From the NCBI RefSeq assembly GCF_910592395.1, contig NC_088313.1, positions 3,474,501-3,538,500 of the forward strand: 64,000 nt of DNA. The letters are read 5' to 3'. A program made the position numbers and the translations under genes. Below the pieces are notes generated by a model that saw only the letters and a program-made list of their open reading frames with translations, was not told the DNA's origin and did no database searches. Source of the DNA: Lineus longissimus. Its lineage: Eukaryota; Nemertea; Pilidiophora; Heteronemertea; Lineidae. How positions within the stretch are numbered: position 1 is the first letter of the stretch; the number at the start of each line of letters is the position of its first letter. Shown in pieces: positions 13,140-22,991 of this stretch.

Positions 13140-14154
13140 TATGGCAAGCCAAAGCGGAATTTATTCAAGACTTTAGAATAACCATTCAAGAAGTTAAATA
13201 TAAGTTCAAGAAGGAAATATATGTTCAAGACTAAAATATGTTCAACCTTAAATCAAATGTTTTCAACCTTAAATAAAATATGTTCAACCTTGAATAAAAT
13301 ATGTTCAACCTTGAATAAAATATGTCCAACCTTGAACAAAATATATTCAACCTTGAACAAAATATATTCAAGACTCACGTGACCATATTCAAGACTCACG
13401 TGACCATATTCAAGACGCACGTGACCACAAAATTGATGACGTAGAGCGTAGAATCTATGGTACTTCTGATGCGTTCTGTTTCACGACGTGATTGATTGCC
13501 TGTATAGCCTAAACACTCAAACATGTCAAAAGACAACGAGAATCCGATACAGTGGTATGAAAGGTGAGAGGCATTGCGCATTTTGAACCTATAATTTGCC
13601 TGATATGTCTGTGAAACATGTATCGACTCTGACATTCACTCGGCATCCATGTCATGATGTGTAGGATTACAGTACATGTCAGGTGTAGGCGGCTAGGTAC
13701 GTGTACAACCATGTGTCAAAACCTTCGTGCGAACAATTCGAGCTCCGAAACGCAACACAAGTACCATGGGTTCGGGAAAGTCTGGACGCGGGTTCGGGAA
13801 AGTCCGTAAAGCATCAAAACATGAGCAACAACGTCATCAATTTTGTGGTCACGTGCGTCTTGAATATGGTCACGTGAGTCTTGAATATATTTTGTTCAAG
13901 GTTGAATATATTTTGTTCAAGGTTGGACATATTTTGTTCAAGGTTGGACATATTTTATTCAAGGTTGAACATATTTTATTCAAGGTTGAACATATTTTAT
14001 TTAAGGTTGAAAACATTTGATTCAAGGTTGAAAACATTTGATTCAAGGTTGAACATGTTTTAGTCTTGAACATATATTTCCTTCTTGAACTTATATTTAA
14101 CTTCTTGAATGGTTATTCTAAAGTCTTGAATAAATTCCGCTTTGGCTTGCCATA
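13140..14154. mobile_element. Foldback-type transposon with minisatellite arms
   Basis: A 1015-bp non-autonomous element. It begins TATGGCAAGCCAAAGCGG and ends with the reverse complement, and GTCTCG flanks it on both sides (13134-13139 and 14155-14160), a 6-bp target-site duplication. The inverted arms are long: 13140-13442 and 13831-14154. Each arm contains about eight tandem 21-bp units of the type TTCAAGGTTGAACATATTTT, and inner units carrying CACGTGAC. The arms end at GATGACGT/ACGTCATC and enclose a 388-bp unique loop (13443-13830). Because 21 is a multiple of 3, the arms make artificial open frames on both strands. No transposase is present. Family unknown. Confidence 0.85.
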
Positions 14155-15415
14155 GTCTCGAATCCCACTCCTGAATCTCTCGTATGGACTTCGATCAGCT
14201 TGTCCGGCGTTTTGTCTTCAATGAACATTTCTGGAATTTCGACAGTTCCCGGTCTGCGCGTCGTTGTTGTTATATCCGTCATAGCTTTCGAAAACCTGCC
14301 TGGATGTCGGTCAGATCTGTCCCCTCATCCAGAACCTAAATCTTGAAATGGTTTGCTCACTCACAATACTATATATACATGTATGTACAACTGCTGGTAC
14401 GACACTGCGAGCATTTCTGAGTGTGTCAGGGTATATCCAATGCGGTCCTAATATTTATTAGGTAAGTCCTGTTTAGGCCTTTCATGGAAACTCAAAATGT
14501 TTCGGTAATCAAGTTCTGAGTTATTGGTCAGGAAATCGATTTCAGAGAAACACTTAACCCGCCTGGACTTGACTTAAAGCCGAACGCCGCATTTCATTGG
14601 AGACGTTTGTCACTCTCCTCACACTGTGCTGAAACACCCCGTTTTATTTTTTCGTTGTATTTTGGCCAAGCCATCAAAAATCAAAAAATAATTATTTAAA
14701 CCGGAATATATTACAATGAATGAGAATATCACGTAATGTGGTATCTGTAGTCCTACAAACAACGAGAGCGTGGCTAAAATGTAGGCCCAACCAAAGGTCC
14801 TTCGCCATTGGTTTGGGCGATAAGACAGCGCCACCCTAGCAACGTGTGTTGAGACATCCATGTATCAATTATATTATTATATATTCTAAAAACCTCAAAC
14901 TACATTGAAATGTGATGTAATTTGCATTTAATGACAGTTTCAAATGAATACCAGCAGCTCCTTTACCAAGATTTGAAGCCTAGCGGTTGTAATTGCGACA
15001 CCGATACCGCTTCAGCCAGAAAGAGGCCTTATGCATTTTGCATCAAAACGATATTGCTTCATTACCACCAATGCGTTTAAAGCGGTCTTCAATCATGATG
15101 AAAACTTTAACAATGTGTGACGATCAATTTCTGAACTTGAATGCTTGTTATGACTCCAGCTCCTCCCTCTGGGAGCTGGAGTCAGTATTGTTTTCGCTCA
15201 GGTTTCTCGTCCAATCACGTGACCTCTCCAACACTCGATAATGCACTCTTTTCGTCCACGTTTTAGGCCAATCTTCGGCATGAACATGAAATCTAATAAG
15301 CGCAGTACTTAAATCAGATGTTTCTCTCGCCTTGAAAACATTCCTGGGTAAAATCCATTGAGATTAGCCGAGTTTATCTACTTTTTCCGTGCTTAAAATC
15401 TCTGCCGCTGAATTC

Positions 15416-15424
15416 TATAAATAG
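15416..15424 (+). promoter_or_regulatory. Possible TATA box
   Basis: TATAAATAG lies 57 bp upstream of an ATG in good context (CACACCATG at 15481). Transcription would start near 15445-15455. It lies about 0.8 kb upstream of the SLC22 start codon and could serve that gene or another transcript. No other core-promoter element was identified. Confidence 0.35.
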
Positions 15425-15480
15425 AAACTATTAACATCGTGGCAGTGTGGTTCCCATTGTGCGCCCTCCCACTTCACACC

Positions 15481-15515
15481 ATGTCAGGAACTTTTACGGA
15501 GAGGAAGGGCGTGCG
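15481..15515 (+). CDS. Candidate first coding exon (doubtful)
   Basis: ATG at 15481 has a favourable context and opens 11 codons plus two bases (MSGTFTERKGV..) before a strong donor CG|GTAAGA at 15516. It sits at the right distance below the TATAAATAG at 15416. No partner exon is identified: SLC22 exon 1 has its own ATG with no obvious acceptor just upstream. It may be an alternative start or belong to another gene. Confidence 0.2.
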
Positions 15516-16257
15516 GTAAGAAGAATGACCAAAATGACGTCACGTTTTCCTGGCAATGCCTCTTGCCAGACCAGTCAAGCATTGGGAAAGCATCTTTAAT
15601 TCAGACAACGTTAGAACAAGAAAAACGAATATGTTAATTTGCGAAAGTAAAAGCAGATTTCACCACTAACCAGTCAAATCGGAATAAGACGGCGCAAAAT
15701 GTTCTCGCTTTCCTCCTGCTAAAAAAACTTGTTCCCGCACTCCTATTTTAATTTATGCCCAGGAATATGATATGATCTGTTTTCACCTGTTTGTAATTAA
15801 ATGGTATTCATATAATGAAATCAATAGTAGTGTTCCTTCAACCACCAGCAAGAGTACACGATACAAAGCCACTCAACACTTCTTCTCCATGAACAGATCC
15901 CATCGTTCAACTAGTCTTCTCTCCCCAGGTGCCTCACGGACCTTCAGGTTCCCATACTCAAGACCAACTCTTACTATATCGCCCACAAAACAACCCTGGA
16001 GTCATGAATCCACAGGTGCTCCTGTGAAATCTCAGTTCTAGTTCAGCTTATTATCTTATCGATTTGGTTTGTCCCGATAAGATTTGACACAAATGACATG
16101 CCGAAATAAACGTGTCTCCCCTCTTACCTGAGATATTCATATATCTAAAAGTGACCGTCACCCAGATATCAGGTATAAGGCCGAAGTCAGTTAGAGGGTG
16201 GCCGTATGTCAAGATCAGTGAAGTCAGTTCCGGAGGATTATTTTTTAAATATCAAAT

Positions 16258-19200
16258 ATGGATACCGCGGACCAGGACACTGTTGACAAAGATTTATTAG
16301 ACATGTCTGAAAAATCGGCAGTGGGTACGACGGTTCAATTTGAGGACATCTTCCACCACATCGGCGGACTGGGAAGAGCACAAATACTGATTTACTTATC
16401 TGCAGCAATTTTCGAGTGTACATGTTTCCAGACGATGTATTACTTCATATTTGAAAATGCCAATCCGGGGTACAGTTGTGTTGAGGTGATAAAAGACCCA
16501 GGGAACCTGACTGATGCAATTGGTCCAAGCGATGGAAATGACTTCAAAAACACTACCAAACTTCTACAGAATGGATCCTACTCCGGAAATGTTTCTTTCA
16601 ATTCCTGCCCCTCAGCTCCCTTTGAGTGTAGCAATCTTACATTTGATACAAAGTACACCTCCATCGTTACTGAGGTTAGTATTATAGCTTCCGTTATACT
16701 GAGGTTAGTAAATCTTCCTGTATACAGCGCCGCCGTTACACTGAGGTTAGTAAATCTTCCTGTGTACAGCGCCGCCGTTATACTGAGGTTAGTAAATCTT
16801 CATGTGTACAGCGCCGCCGTTATACTGAGGTTAGTAAATCTTCATGTGCACAGCACCGCCGTTATACTGAGGTTAGTAAAATCTTCATGTGTACAGCCCC
16901 GCCGTTACACTGAGGTTAGTAAATCTTCCTGTGCACAGCCCCGCCGTTATACTGAGGTTAGTAAATCTTCATGTGCACAGCACCGCCGTTATACTGAGGT
17001 TAGTAAATCTTCATGTGCACAGCACCGCCGTTATACTGAGGTTAGTAAATCTTCATGTGCACAGCACCGCCGTTATACTGAGGTTAGTAAATCTTCCTGG
17101 GTACAGCACCGCCGTTATACTGAGGTTAGTAAATCTTCATGTGCACAGCACCGCCGTTATACTTAGGTTAGTAAATCTTCATGTGCACAGCACCGCCGTT
17201 ATACTGAGGTTAGTAAATCTTCATGTGCACAGCACCGCCGTTATACTGAGGTTAGTAAATCTTCCTGGGTACAGCACCGCCGTTATACTGAGCATATAAA
17301 ATTTCAAAAACTAAGGTCGTTTGAAATAAAATTATGTCGACATAAATCTTTTAATCTAACATTTTAACCATGTAACAAACTTCCGGTTGACTCTAGGGCC
17401 TAGCCTATCTTGTCCTTCAAACCACATAGCGCATGTATGTGCTTACAAATATTTCGTTTCTCTTCAGTGGACCCTCATCTGTGACCAAGCCAACATACCT
17501 CGTCTGATAACCAGTATGCTCTTCGTGGGAGTTCTAATCGGAGCATTTCTCGGGGGTGCTCTTGGGGATAGATTCGGCCGCAAGAGGGTGCTGCTAGTAT
17601 TTTGGACTTGCATGATGGTGTCTCATGCACTGTTGAGTTTGATGACATCTTGGCAGTTGTATTTGTGCATCAGAATGGTGGGCGGGATATTCATAGGTGC
17701 GTGTGCTCTCATTTTTCACTTAACTTCTCTTTCCTTGATTCCTTCACTGTATTCAACTGGAATAGTGTACAAGCCGGAACAACAATTGCACGCCGCTTCG
17801 TTTCGGTTTCATTTCGTCTCACTCATTTACAGACGCTCATTTCCACCGGTTCATCTTTAAAGGCCTACGCCGTTCGTTGAAAATTTGAAATTTGTACTTG
17901 AATTTGAAAAATTCCAATTCCGTAAACGCGTATAGGTTTCAGCAAAGCCATTTCGTAGGCAGATATACAAACACTTTAAATACCAGGTTTCAGCAAATTC
18001 GTATGCATATGATAACTGCACTACGGGATTGTGCAGACTGCATTTCAATTTTCCTGGACTCCATTAACCAGTAATTACGAATAGCGTATCCCTTTCAGGT
18101 TCCCTTTTACTCCCTGTCACCAATGCCAATCCGGCAGTCCCTCAATATCGAGAGTGTCAAATACGTTTTACTTTCCCATGAAATTTCTAAGGATTTTTAT
18201 GGAAACTGAAAAATGGCCCAGAAAAAAACGATTTTCTGTTGATAGAAGCTCTATTGGCGTAATCTAAGGGCTAGATGGTCACGATAATGAATTCTAAGGA
18301 CAATATGAATCATTGCGTGATTAAATGAATCGTCCTTCATTCTAATTCGTTTGTGTCTCAGTTTACAACAGTTATTTTTCAGGCGGTACAGCAGTAATAT
18401 CAAGTGTATTACCAATGGAGTACATATCATCGAAATACCGCACCCTAGCCGCAAACCGAGTCGGATGGCAGGTCGGAGGCTTTTTCCTGGCAATGTTGGC
18501 ATATTGTATACGGAGCTGGCGCTACCTCGCGGTTGCTGCAGGACTGTTTTGGTTGCCAGCGCTGCCATTCATGATAATGTAGGTGACTTGCATGTACGAT
18601 TCCTCTGAAAGACGAAACGAGTTTATATATTGTCTTCGTAACAATCATGTCCACGGCTTTCCTTGCCTCGCATGCCTTCCTCCACCAAGATGTATAATGG
18701 GTACCGGCCGGAAACGCTTAGGTGATAACTCTGATTGAGAAGCTCACCTGAGTTCTACTGAAAGGTTTCAGATTAAACCGAGGTTAAGTTCGAGTAACCG
18801 TTACCGTTGTTGATATCAGACTTATATAAAACCCAAAACTTTAAAACTTTTTCAAAGGTTCTCGAAATATACAGTTTCAGAATTTTGGCTTCACCACCTG
18901 TAGAAATACCTGCACATGTTTGATATTCTGCCTATCATTTCGCTGCAGTTTCCTCCCAGAAAGTGCCCGCTGGTTGGTTCAGAGAGGTCGAATAATAGAA
19001 GCGAAGTTGTGGATCGACAGGATAGCACGACTGAACGGGCGGCCGCCTTTCGATAGCGCCCAGCTCCTTGCCGCAATCGCCCAAGAGGAGGCATCTTCCA
19101 GGGACCTTGCGCAAAAATACACCTATATCGATTTGTTTAGAACCAAGAAATACGCAGGAATGACTGTCACAATGATGTTCGGATGGTTAGTACATTAAAT

Positions 19201-21359
19201 AGTTTATGTTAATTGATAGGCCTATGATCTGCCAACAAGATGCTTCTACTATCGAAAATCCTGTTCACGCGTCAAAAAGTAAGCCAAAGTGATCGCCATG
19301 ATGTTTCTTTGCTATCAAGTCGAGCTCCTCTAGCGGTCGAGTGGTAGATCTTCGCCGAGTTATGGGGCCAGCCTCTGTTGATTTCAATGTGATGTCGGAA
19401 ATAGGACAAAGACTGACACCATTAGACAGACATTTTGTTTCCCGACAACAAGGCTCCACTACTAGAGCTGCTGGTCAGGAAAGAGCCTGAACATGCATTT
19501 CATTTTTTCCTAGGGGTCGACGGTACAAACATTATCGCTGTTTAGATTTATTTAGCGATGGTTGGATGCCGTGCACATACAATGCATGTGCATTCGCATC
19601 GTTGCCTGCCGAAGGATCACAAAAAGCAGATGGTCCCATTGCGCCATTCCAGCCCTAATCTGCAATGTAGTACATGTATTAACCAATCGAGCAGCCTGAT
19701 GAAATCATCGAGTCTTTTCTATTTCGCAGGTTTTCGACTGCTCTCATCACCTACGGTGTGACGAGCAACCTAGCATCCTTTGCCGGCAATCTTTATCTCA
19801 AATTGACGATATTCGCCGTTCTAAAGCTTGGAACCCGATGGACAATTGTGTTCATGGCAAATATGTAAGTAAAATGGCGATAAAAGGTATCTCCTGTTCT
19901 TGTTGACATGTTATTTGGCGGACCCACTGTCCTACGCAACTCTCAAAAATGCCTCTCGGCAGTGGTACTCTTGTGATGAGTGAATTGATCACTACATTGA
20001 AATTCGATAGTTGGAAGAAAATATGGGTAGACGCATTACCTCAACATCCAATTTAAGAACAAGTAAGCATTGACAACTTTTTTTCAACTTTTCAGCATTG
20101 GACGCCGCAAGAGTTTCATTCTCTACATGTCGATTCCAGTCAGCTGCATGTTCGCCATCATGGCTCTCGACATTACCAATTACAACGAGTCGTACCAGAT
20201 CGCCATAACAGCGCTGGCGCTGCTCAGTTACACTGGGCTAGACGGAGCTTGGGGGTTGCAGTTCATGTTCAGTACGGAGGCGTTCCCCACTGTTGTGAGG
20301 TGAGTCAGCATCAAAGGTTATTAAGCTCCCCGGTGGAGGCAACTATTAGGCCGCCAAGGGACTTCTGACACTATAGGTTATCTACAATATTATGCTTAAT
20401 TATGGCTCAGATTTGCTGTTGCTAAGTGTTTCGATTCAGATGTTCAATTCCAACCCATAGGTCTTCTGAAGAACGTGCTAGACTGATTTCAGGCCGCTAA
20501 GAGACTTCTGCCACTAGGTTACCTACAATTATGGTTCAAACGTGCTGTACGTTGCTAAAGTTCTTCCATGCATATGTTCAATTCCAACCCATAGGTCTTC
20601 TGAAGAACGTGCTAGACTGATTTCAGGCCGCTAAGAGACTTCTGCCACTAGGTTACCTACAATTATGGTTCAAAGGTGCTGTACGTTGCTAAAGTTCTTC
20701 TATGCATATGTTCAATTCCAACACATAGGTTTTCTGAAGAACGTGATGGACTGATTTCATATAGTATCATCACGAGAAGGATGTTTCTGATCGTTATTTC
20801 TGTGACACCCTTTATTCATAAACGATTACTTTATGGCTTTTACCTTTCAGAACGATTTCAACTGGCGCTGGCAACGTTGCAGCTCGCGTTGGTGGAATTG
20901 TTGCACCACAAATTGGACTCTTGGTAAGATGGCATTGAAAATTGAAAATATATTTCCCTTTAATACTGATAATAATGCTTTACAACGGAATAAACTTATA
21001 CCTTGGGCATAAAATTAAACATGGTAATTATCCTGATTTTTCTATAATGCTTATGTGAGCGACGTAACTATCAATACCGAACATGATCGAAACTTGGTCA
21101 TCGCTTTTTAGAGTTATCAAGAATTGTATACTTTTAATGGTATCTACAATATCGCCTCTTTGGCTTTTTGCAGGCTTCTTACCACACCGCCATACCGTAC
21201 GTAGTTTTCGGCTGTTTTGGACTCGCGGAAGCGATTCTGTTGTATGTTATCATGCCTGAAACGCGGGGTAAACCACTCATGGAGAGCATGCCACCGATTA
21301 GGGCGCGTCCACAAAACGGGAAGCGTCATAACAAGGAAGTGAACCGAACGGAATTGTAA
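16258..21359 (+). CDS. SLC22-like: SLC22-family organic cation/anion transporter, eight exons
   Basis: SLC22 proteins are plasma-membrane major-facilitator transporters for organic cations, anions or zwitterions such as carnitine. Exons: 16258-16674, 17468-17696, 18383-18578, 18949-19185, 19730-19864, 20096-20299, 20851-20923, 21174-21359. Phases agree at every junction, giving 558 residues, the usual family length. Seen: the N-terminal signature FEDIFHHIGGLGRAQ, a long extracellular loop between TM1 and TM2 with several N-glycosylation sites (NLT, NTT, NGS, NVS), SIVTE joined to WTLICD as in the family, the MFS motif GDRFGRKR at residues 172-179, FLPESARWL in the central loop, GRRKS near 407, STEAFPTVVR, ARVGGIVAPQI and PETRGKP near 525-531. 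The gene is intact with no stop or frameshift. Intron 1 (16675-17467) carries a splice-donor minisatellite. Substrate cannot be told from sequence. Confidence 0.93.
16685..17290 (+). repeat. 42-bp minisatellite built from the exon 1 splice junction
   Basis: About 14 tandem units of 42 bp (one unit is 43 bp, near 16877). Each unit carries CGTTATACTGAGGTTAGTAA, whose CTGAG|GTTAGT copies the real exon 1 donor ACTGAG|GTTAGT at 16674/16675. The unit also contains CTTCATGTGCACAG, an acceptor-like string, so one unit reads as an 18-nt in-frame mini-exon (CACCGCCGTTATACTGAG) plus a 24-nt intron-like remainder. One unit has CTTAG in place of CTGAG (17161). Read-through creates an artificial open frame up to a stop at 17164. 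Confidence 0.9.
17815..18105. repeat. Dispersed repeat, copy 1
   Basis: This intronic stretch in the SLC22 gene resembles 62845-63080 in the same orientation: AGGCCTACGCC..TTCGTT, TTGAATTTGAAAAATTC, AGATATACAA, TTTCAACA/TTTCAGCA..ATTCGT.TGCAT, and TTTTCCTGG..CCAGTAATTACG occur in the same order. The copies have diverged by substitutions and small gaps. No coding capacity or terminal repeats seen; type unknown. Confidence 0.6.
19317..19490. mobile_element. Small MITE-like repeat, copy B
   Basis: A diverged relative of 8477-8652: both share GGCCAGCCTCTGTTGATT, a TCGACG/TCAATG-to-ACAAAGACTG middle and an ATTTTGTTT..CAACAA segment in the same order. The ends are imperfect inverted repeats (CTCTAGCGGTCGAGTGG against CCACTACTAGAG). 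It lies in the SLC22 intron between exons 4 and 5. Confidence 0.55.
20349..20759. repeat. Three tandem copies of a 134-143 bp unit
   Basis: Units at 20349-20491, 20492-20625 and 20626-20759 each begin GGCCGC.AAG.GACTTCTG and end GAACGTG.T.GACTGATTTCA. The second and third are nearly identical, pointing to a recent duplication; the first is more diverged. The array fills much of the SLC22 intron between exons 6 and 7 and is non-coding. Confidence 0.85.
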
Positions 21360-22363
21360 GGACCAAAAAGCTAAGTTGTAATGTACCTGGGGCTACAACC
21401 TGGTATATATACTCTACTTAGAGCATTTGATATTTGTTAATAGTTTGACGATGTGGCCAATACGAATACCATACCAACAAGAATTAAATAACAAATATGA
21501 CTGTCATGGAAGGAAAGACATCCTCAGGCAGTGATCTTGGATATAAGGAGCGTAGCCTCATACGCAATTTTCAACTGTTACCATCTTCAGGCCGCGGCTT
21601 TGTTATGGTTACTTGGTGTGAAAAGGCAGCGAGAGTGAGTTTTTCCAGAGAGGGGACTGCTACGCCAGTCATGTAGGTCACGGCATGTCCCTACGGTAGA
21701 GTTTTCTGGATAAAAAGTATCATTTCTGTTATGTGCTTTTAATTTCTGATGTATAATTGTACATTGTAGGTTATAGGTCTCTACTTAACCATTTCTTCTG
21801 CCGTCGTGTATTCAGTAGGGAGGGGCACTATTTCCAGAGGGACATACAAGACTGCTACACCGGCTAACATTCTGGTCAGGACTGAGCATCCTGTGTGGAC
21901 TATTGCACAAAAAGTAGTTCTTCAGCACATTCTGCGTAAAATCAATACACCTACCACTGCACAGCAACATTCAAAACCAAAGGAGCGGAAGCATTTTAGA
22001 CATCACCCATATTTTATTTTAAAAGTATTGTAACGGCATACCACCTTTAAGTAATGTAACGGCATATCGCCTTTGAGTAATTCTGATGTCAGTGCCATCC
22101 CGCCATTTTGTTTCCCGATGTTTGATGTAAGTCAAATCAGACCAGATTTAAAGGAAAGAGTATAGCCTAGAACAGAGGTATGTTGAGAAAAAATATGTAG
22201 AGAATATCCAAGTGGCGTAATTTGCCCGCAGAACTTTGATAAATGCTATAAAAATGTCCGAATGACAGCGGACTGCTGATGTAAACGTTGAGACAAGTCT
22301 TTATGACGCAATTTCTGCTACGCCCGATATTTTGGGGGCACTGTAGTTTAGAATTTTGGCCAC
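21360..22363. other. SLC22 3' flank
   Basis: The 3' UTR of the SLC22 gene should begin here, but no canonical AATAAA was recognised close to the stop. A short tandem duplication (GTAACGGCATA.C.CCTTT.AGTA, two copies) lies at 22030-22080. The plus frame 21806-22033 has no family resemblance. Confidence 0.45.
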
Positions 22364-22489
22364 GATGGGTGATATGAATAAAGACTAGCAAATGCTTTTA
22401 CTCCGGTTTTGTACAGGAAGGCCTAGTGTAAATGTACATGGAGATTTAGATAAAAGCATTTGCTAGTCTTTATTCATATCACCCATTGT
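22364..22489. mobile_element. Short TIR element (MITE), copy 1
   Basis: A 126-bp element made almost wholly of two inverted arms of about 38 bp (22364-22401 and 22452-22489), each carrying GATATGAATAAAGACTAGCA and then AATGCTTTTA, around a 50-bp centre. A second copy with the same arms lies at 62684-62795. No target-site duplication is obvious in either. It can fold into a long hairpin. Confidence 0.8.
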
Positions 22490-22716
22490 TTCAGGTTCGA
22501 TAGTTGGAGAAGGAAATATGCCTCCTTTGTAGCCTTTTTGAAGGCTGGTTTGAGAGCACTTTTGATTGTATTTTATACTTGGAAGTGCGGACCATGTGCT
22601 TTTCCTCTTGGTACTGTTGGATGTTAACAGATGGCCGCACCTCATTGTGTTGTTGGTAAAGTGTCATTCTCATTCTAGTGTCCTTCTCCTGGGAGTTGCA
22701 TCTTTTCTTCTCGTGT

Positions 22717-22991
22717 AATCGTATAACCACATTGAGTTAACAAATTTTCGTTTTAATATATGTATTGAAACGAAAATTTGTCGAACCGCAGGCAGTATTT
22801 TTATGCTCTGCTGGTCATCTTAGAACTAGGAATCAGTTTTCGCCCCACTTGGCACAGGGAAGCAACATCAGAGAACAATACCCAGCGCGCTAGCATCTAA
22901 ATCTTAAAACTTCTGAACGACGAGTCAGCCGCGGGCGGGATTTCTTTCAAGCAATTGAATAACATAGTTAACTCAATGTGGCTATACGATT
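22717..22991. repeat. Inverted repeat with a nested palindrome
   Basis: Arms of about 25 bp at 22717-22741 (AATCGTATAACCACATTGAG then TTAAC) and 22967-22991 are inverted copies with one mismatch. Immediately inside the left arm is an almost perfect palindrome (22741-22780: CAAATTTTCGTTT..AAACGAAAATTTG). It is probably a small non-autonomous transposon or its remnant. No target duplication or coding content seen. Confidence 0.6.

Larger units (their letters stand above)
14155..16257. other. Intergenic region upstream of the SLC22 gene
   Basis: No full-length gene seen. It contains a perfect 12-bp hairpin (GACTCCAGCTCC at 15152-15163, GGAGCTGGAGTC at 15172-15183) and a possible promoter plus first exon at 15416-15515, listed separately. 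The minus-strand frame 14861-14619 encodes a hydrophobic stretch but has no recognised family or splice context. Confidence 0.5.

Noticed and set aside
13727-14073. Frames with ILFKVEYILFKV-like and STLNKI-like repeats
   Set aside because: They come from the 21-bp units of the foldback element, which stay open in several frames by chance.
13140-14154. CRISPR-like array
   Set aside because: The 21-bp units are directly tandem without unique spacers and the host is a eukaryote.
16675-17299. Continuation of SLC22 exon 1 into a repeated LRLVNLHVHSTAVI protein
   Set aside because: It is read-through of the intronic minisatellite; exon 2 at 17468 joins in phase to the donor at 16674 and restores the family sequence.
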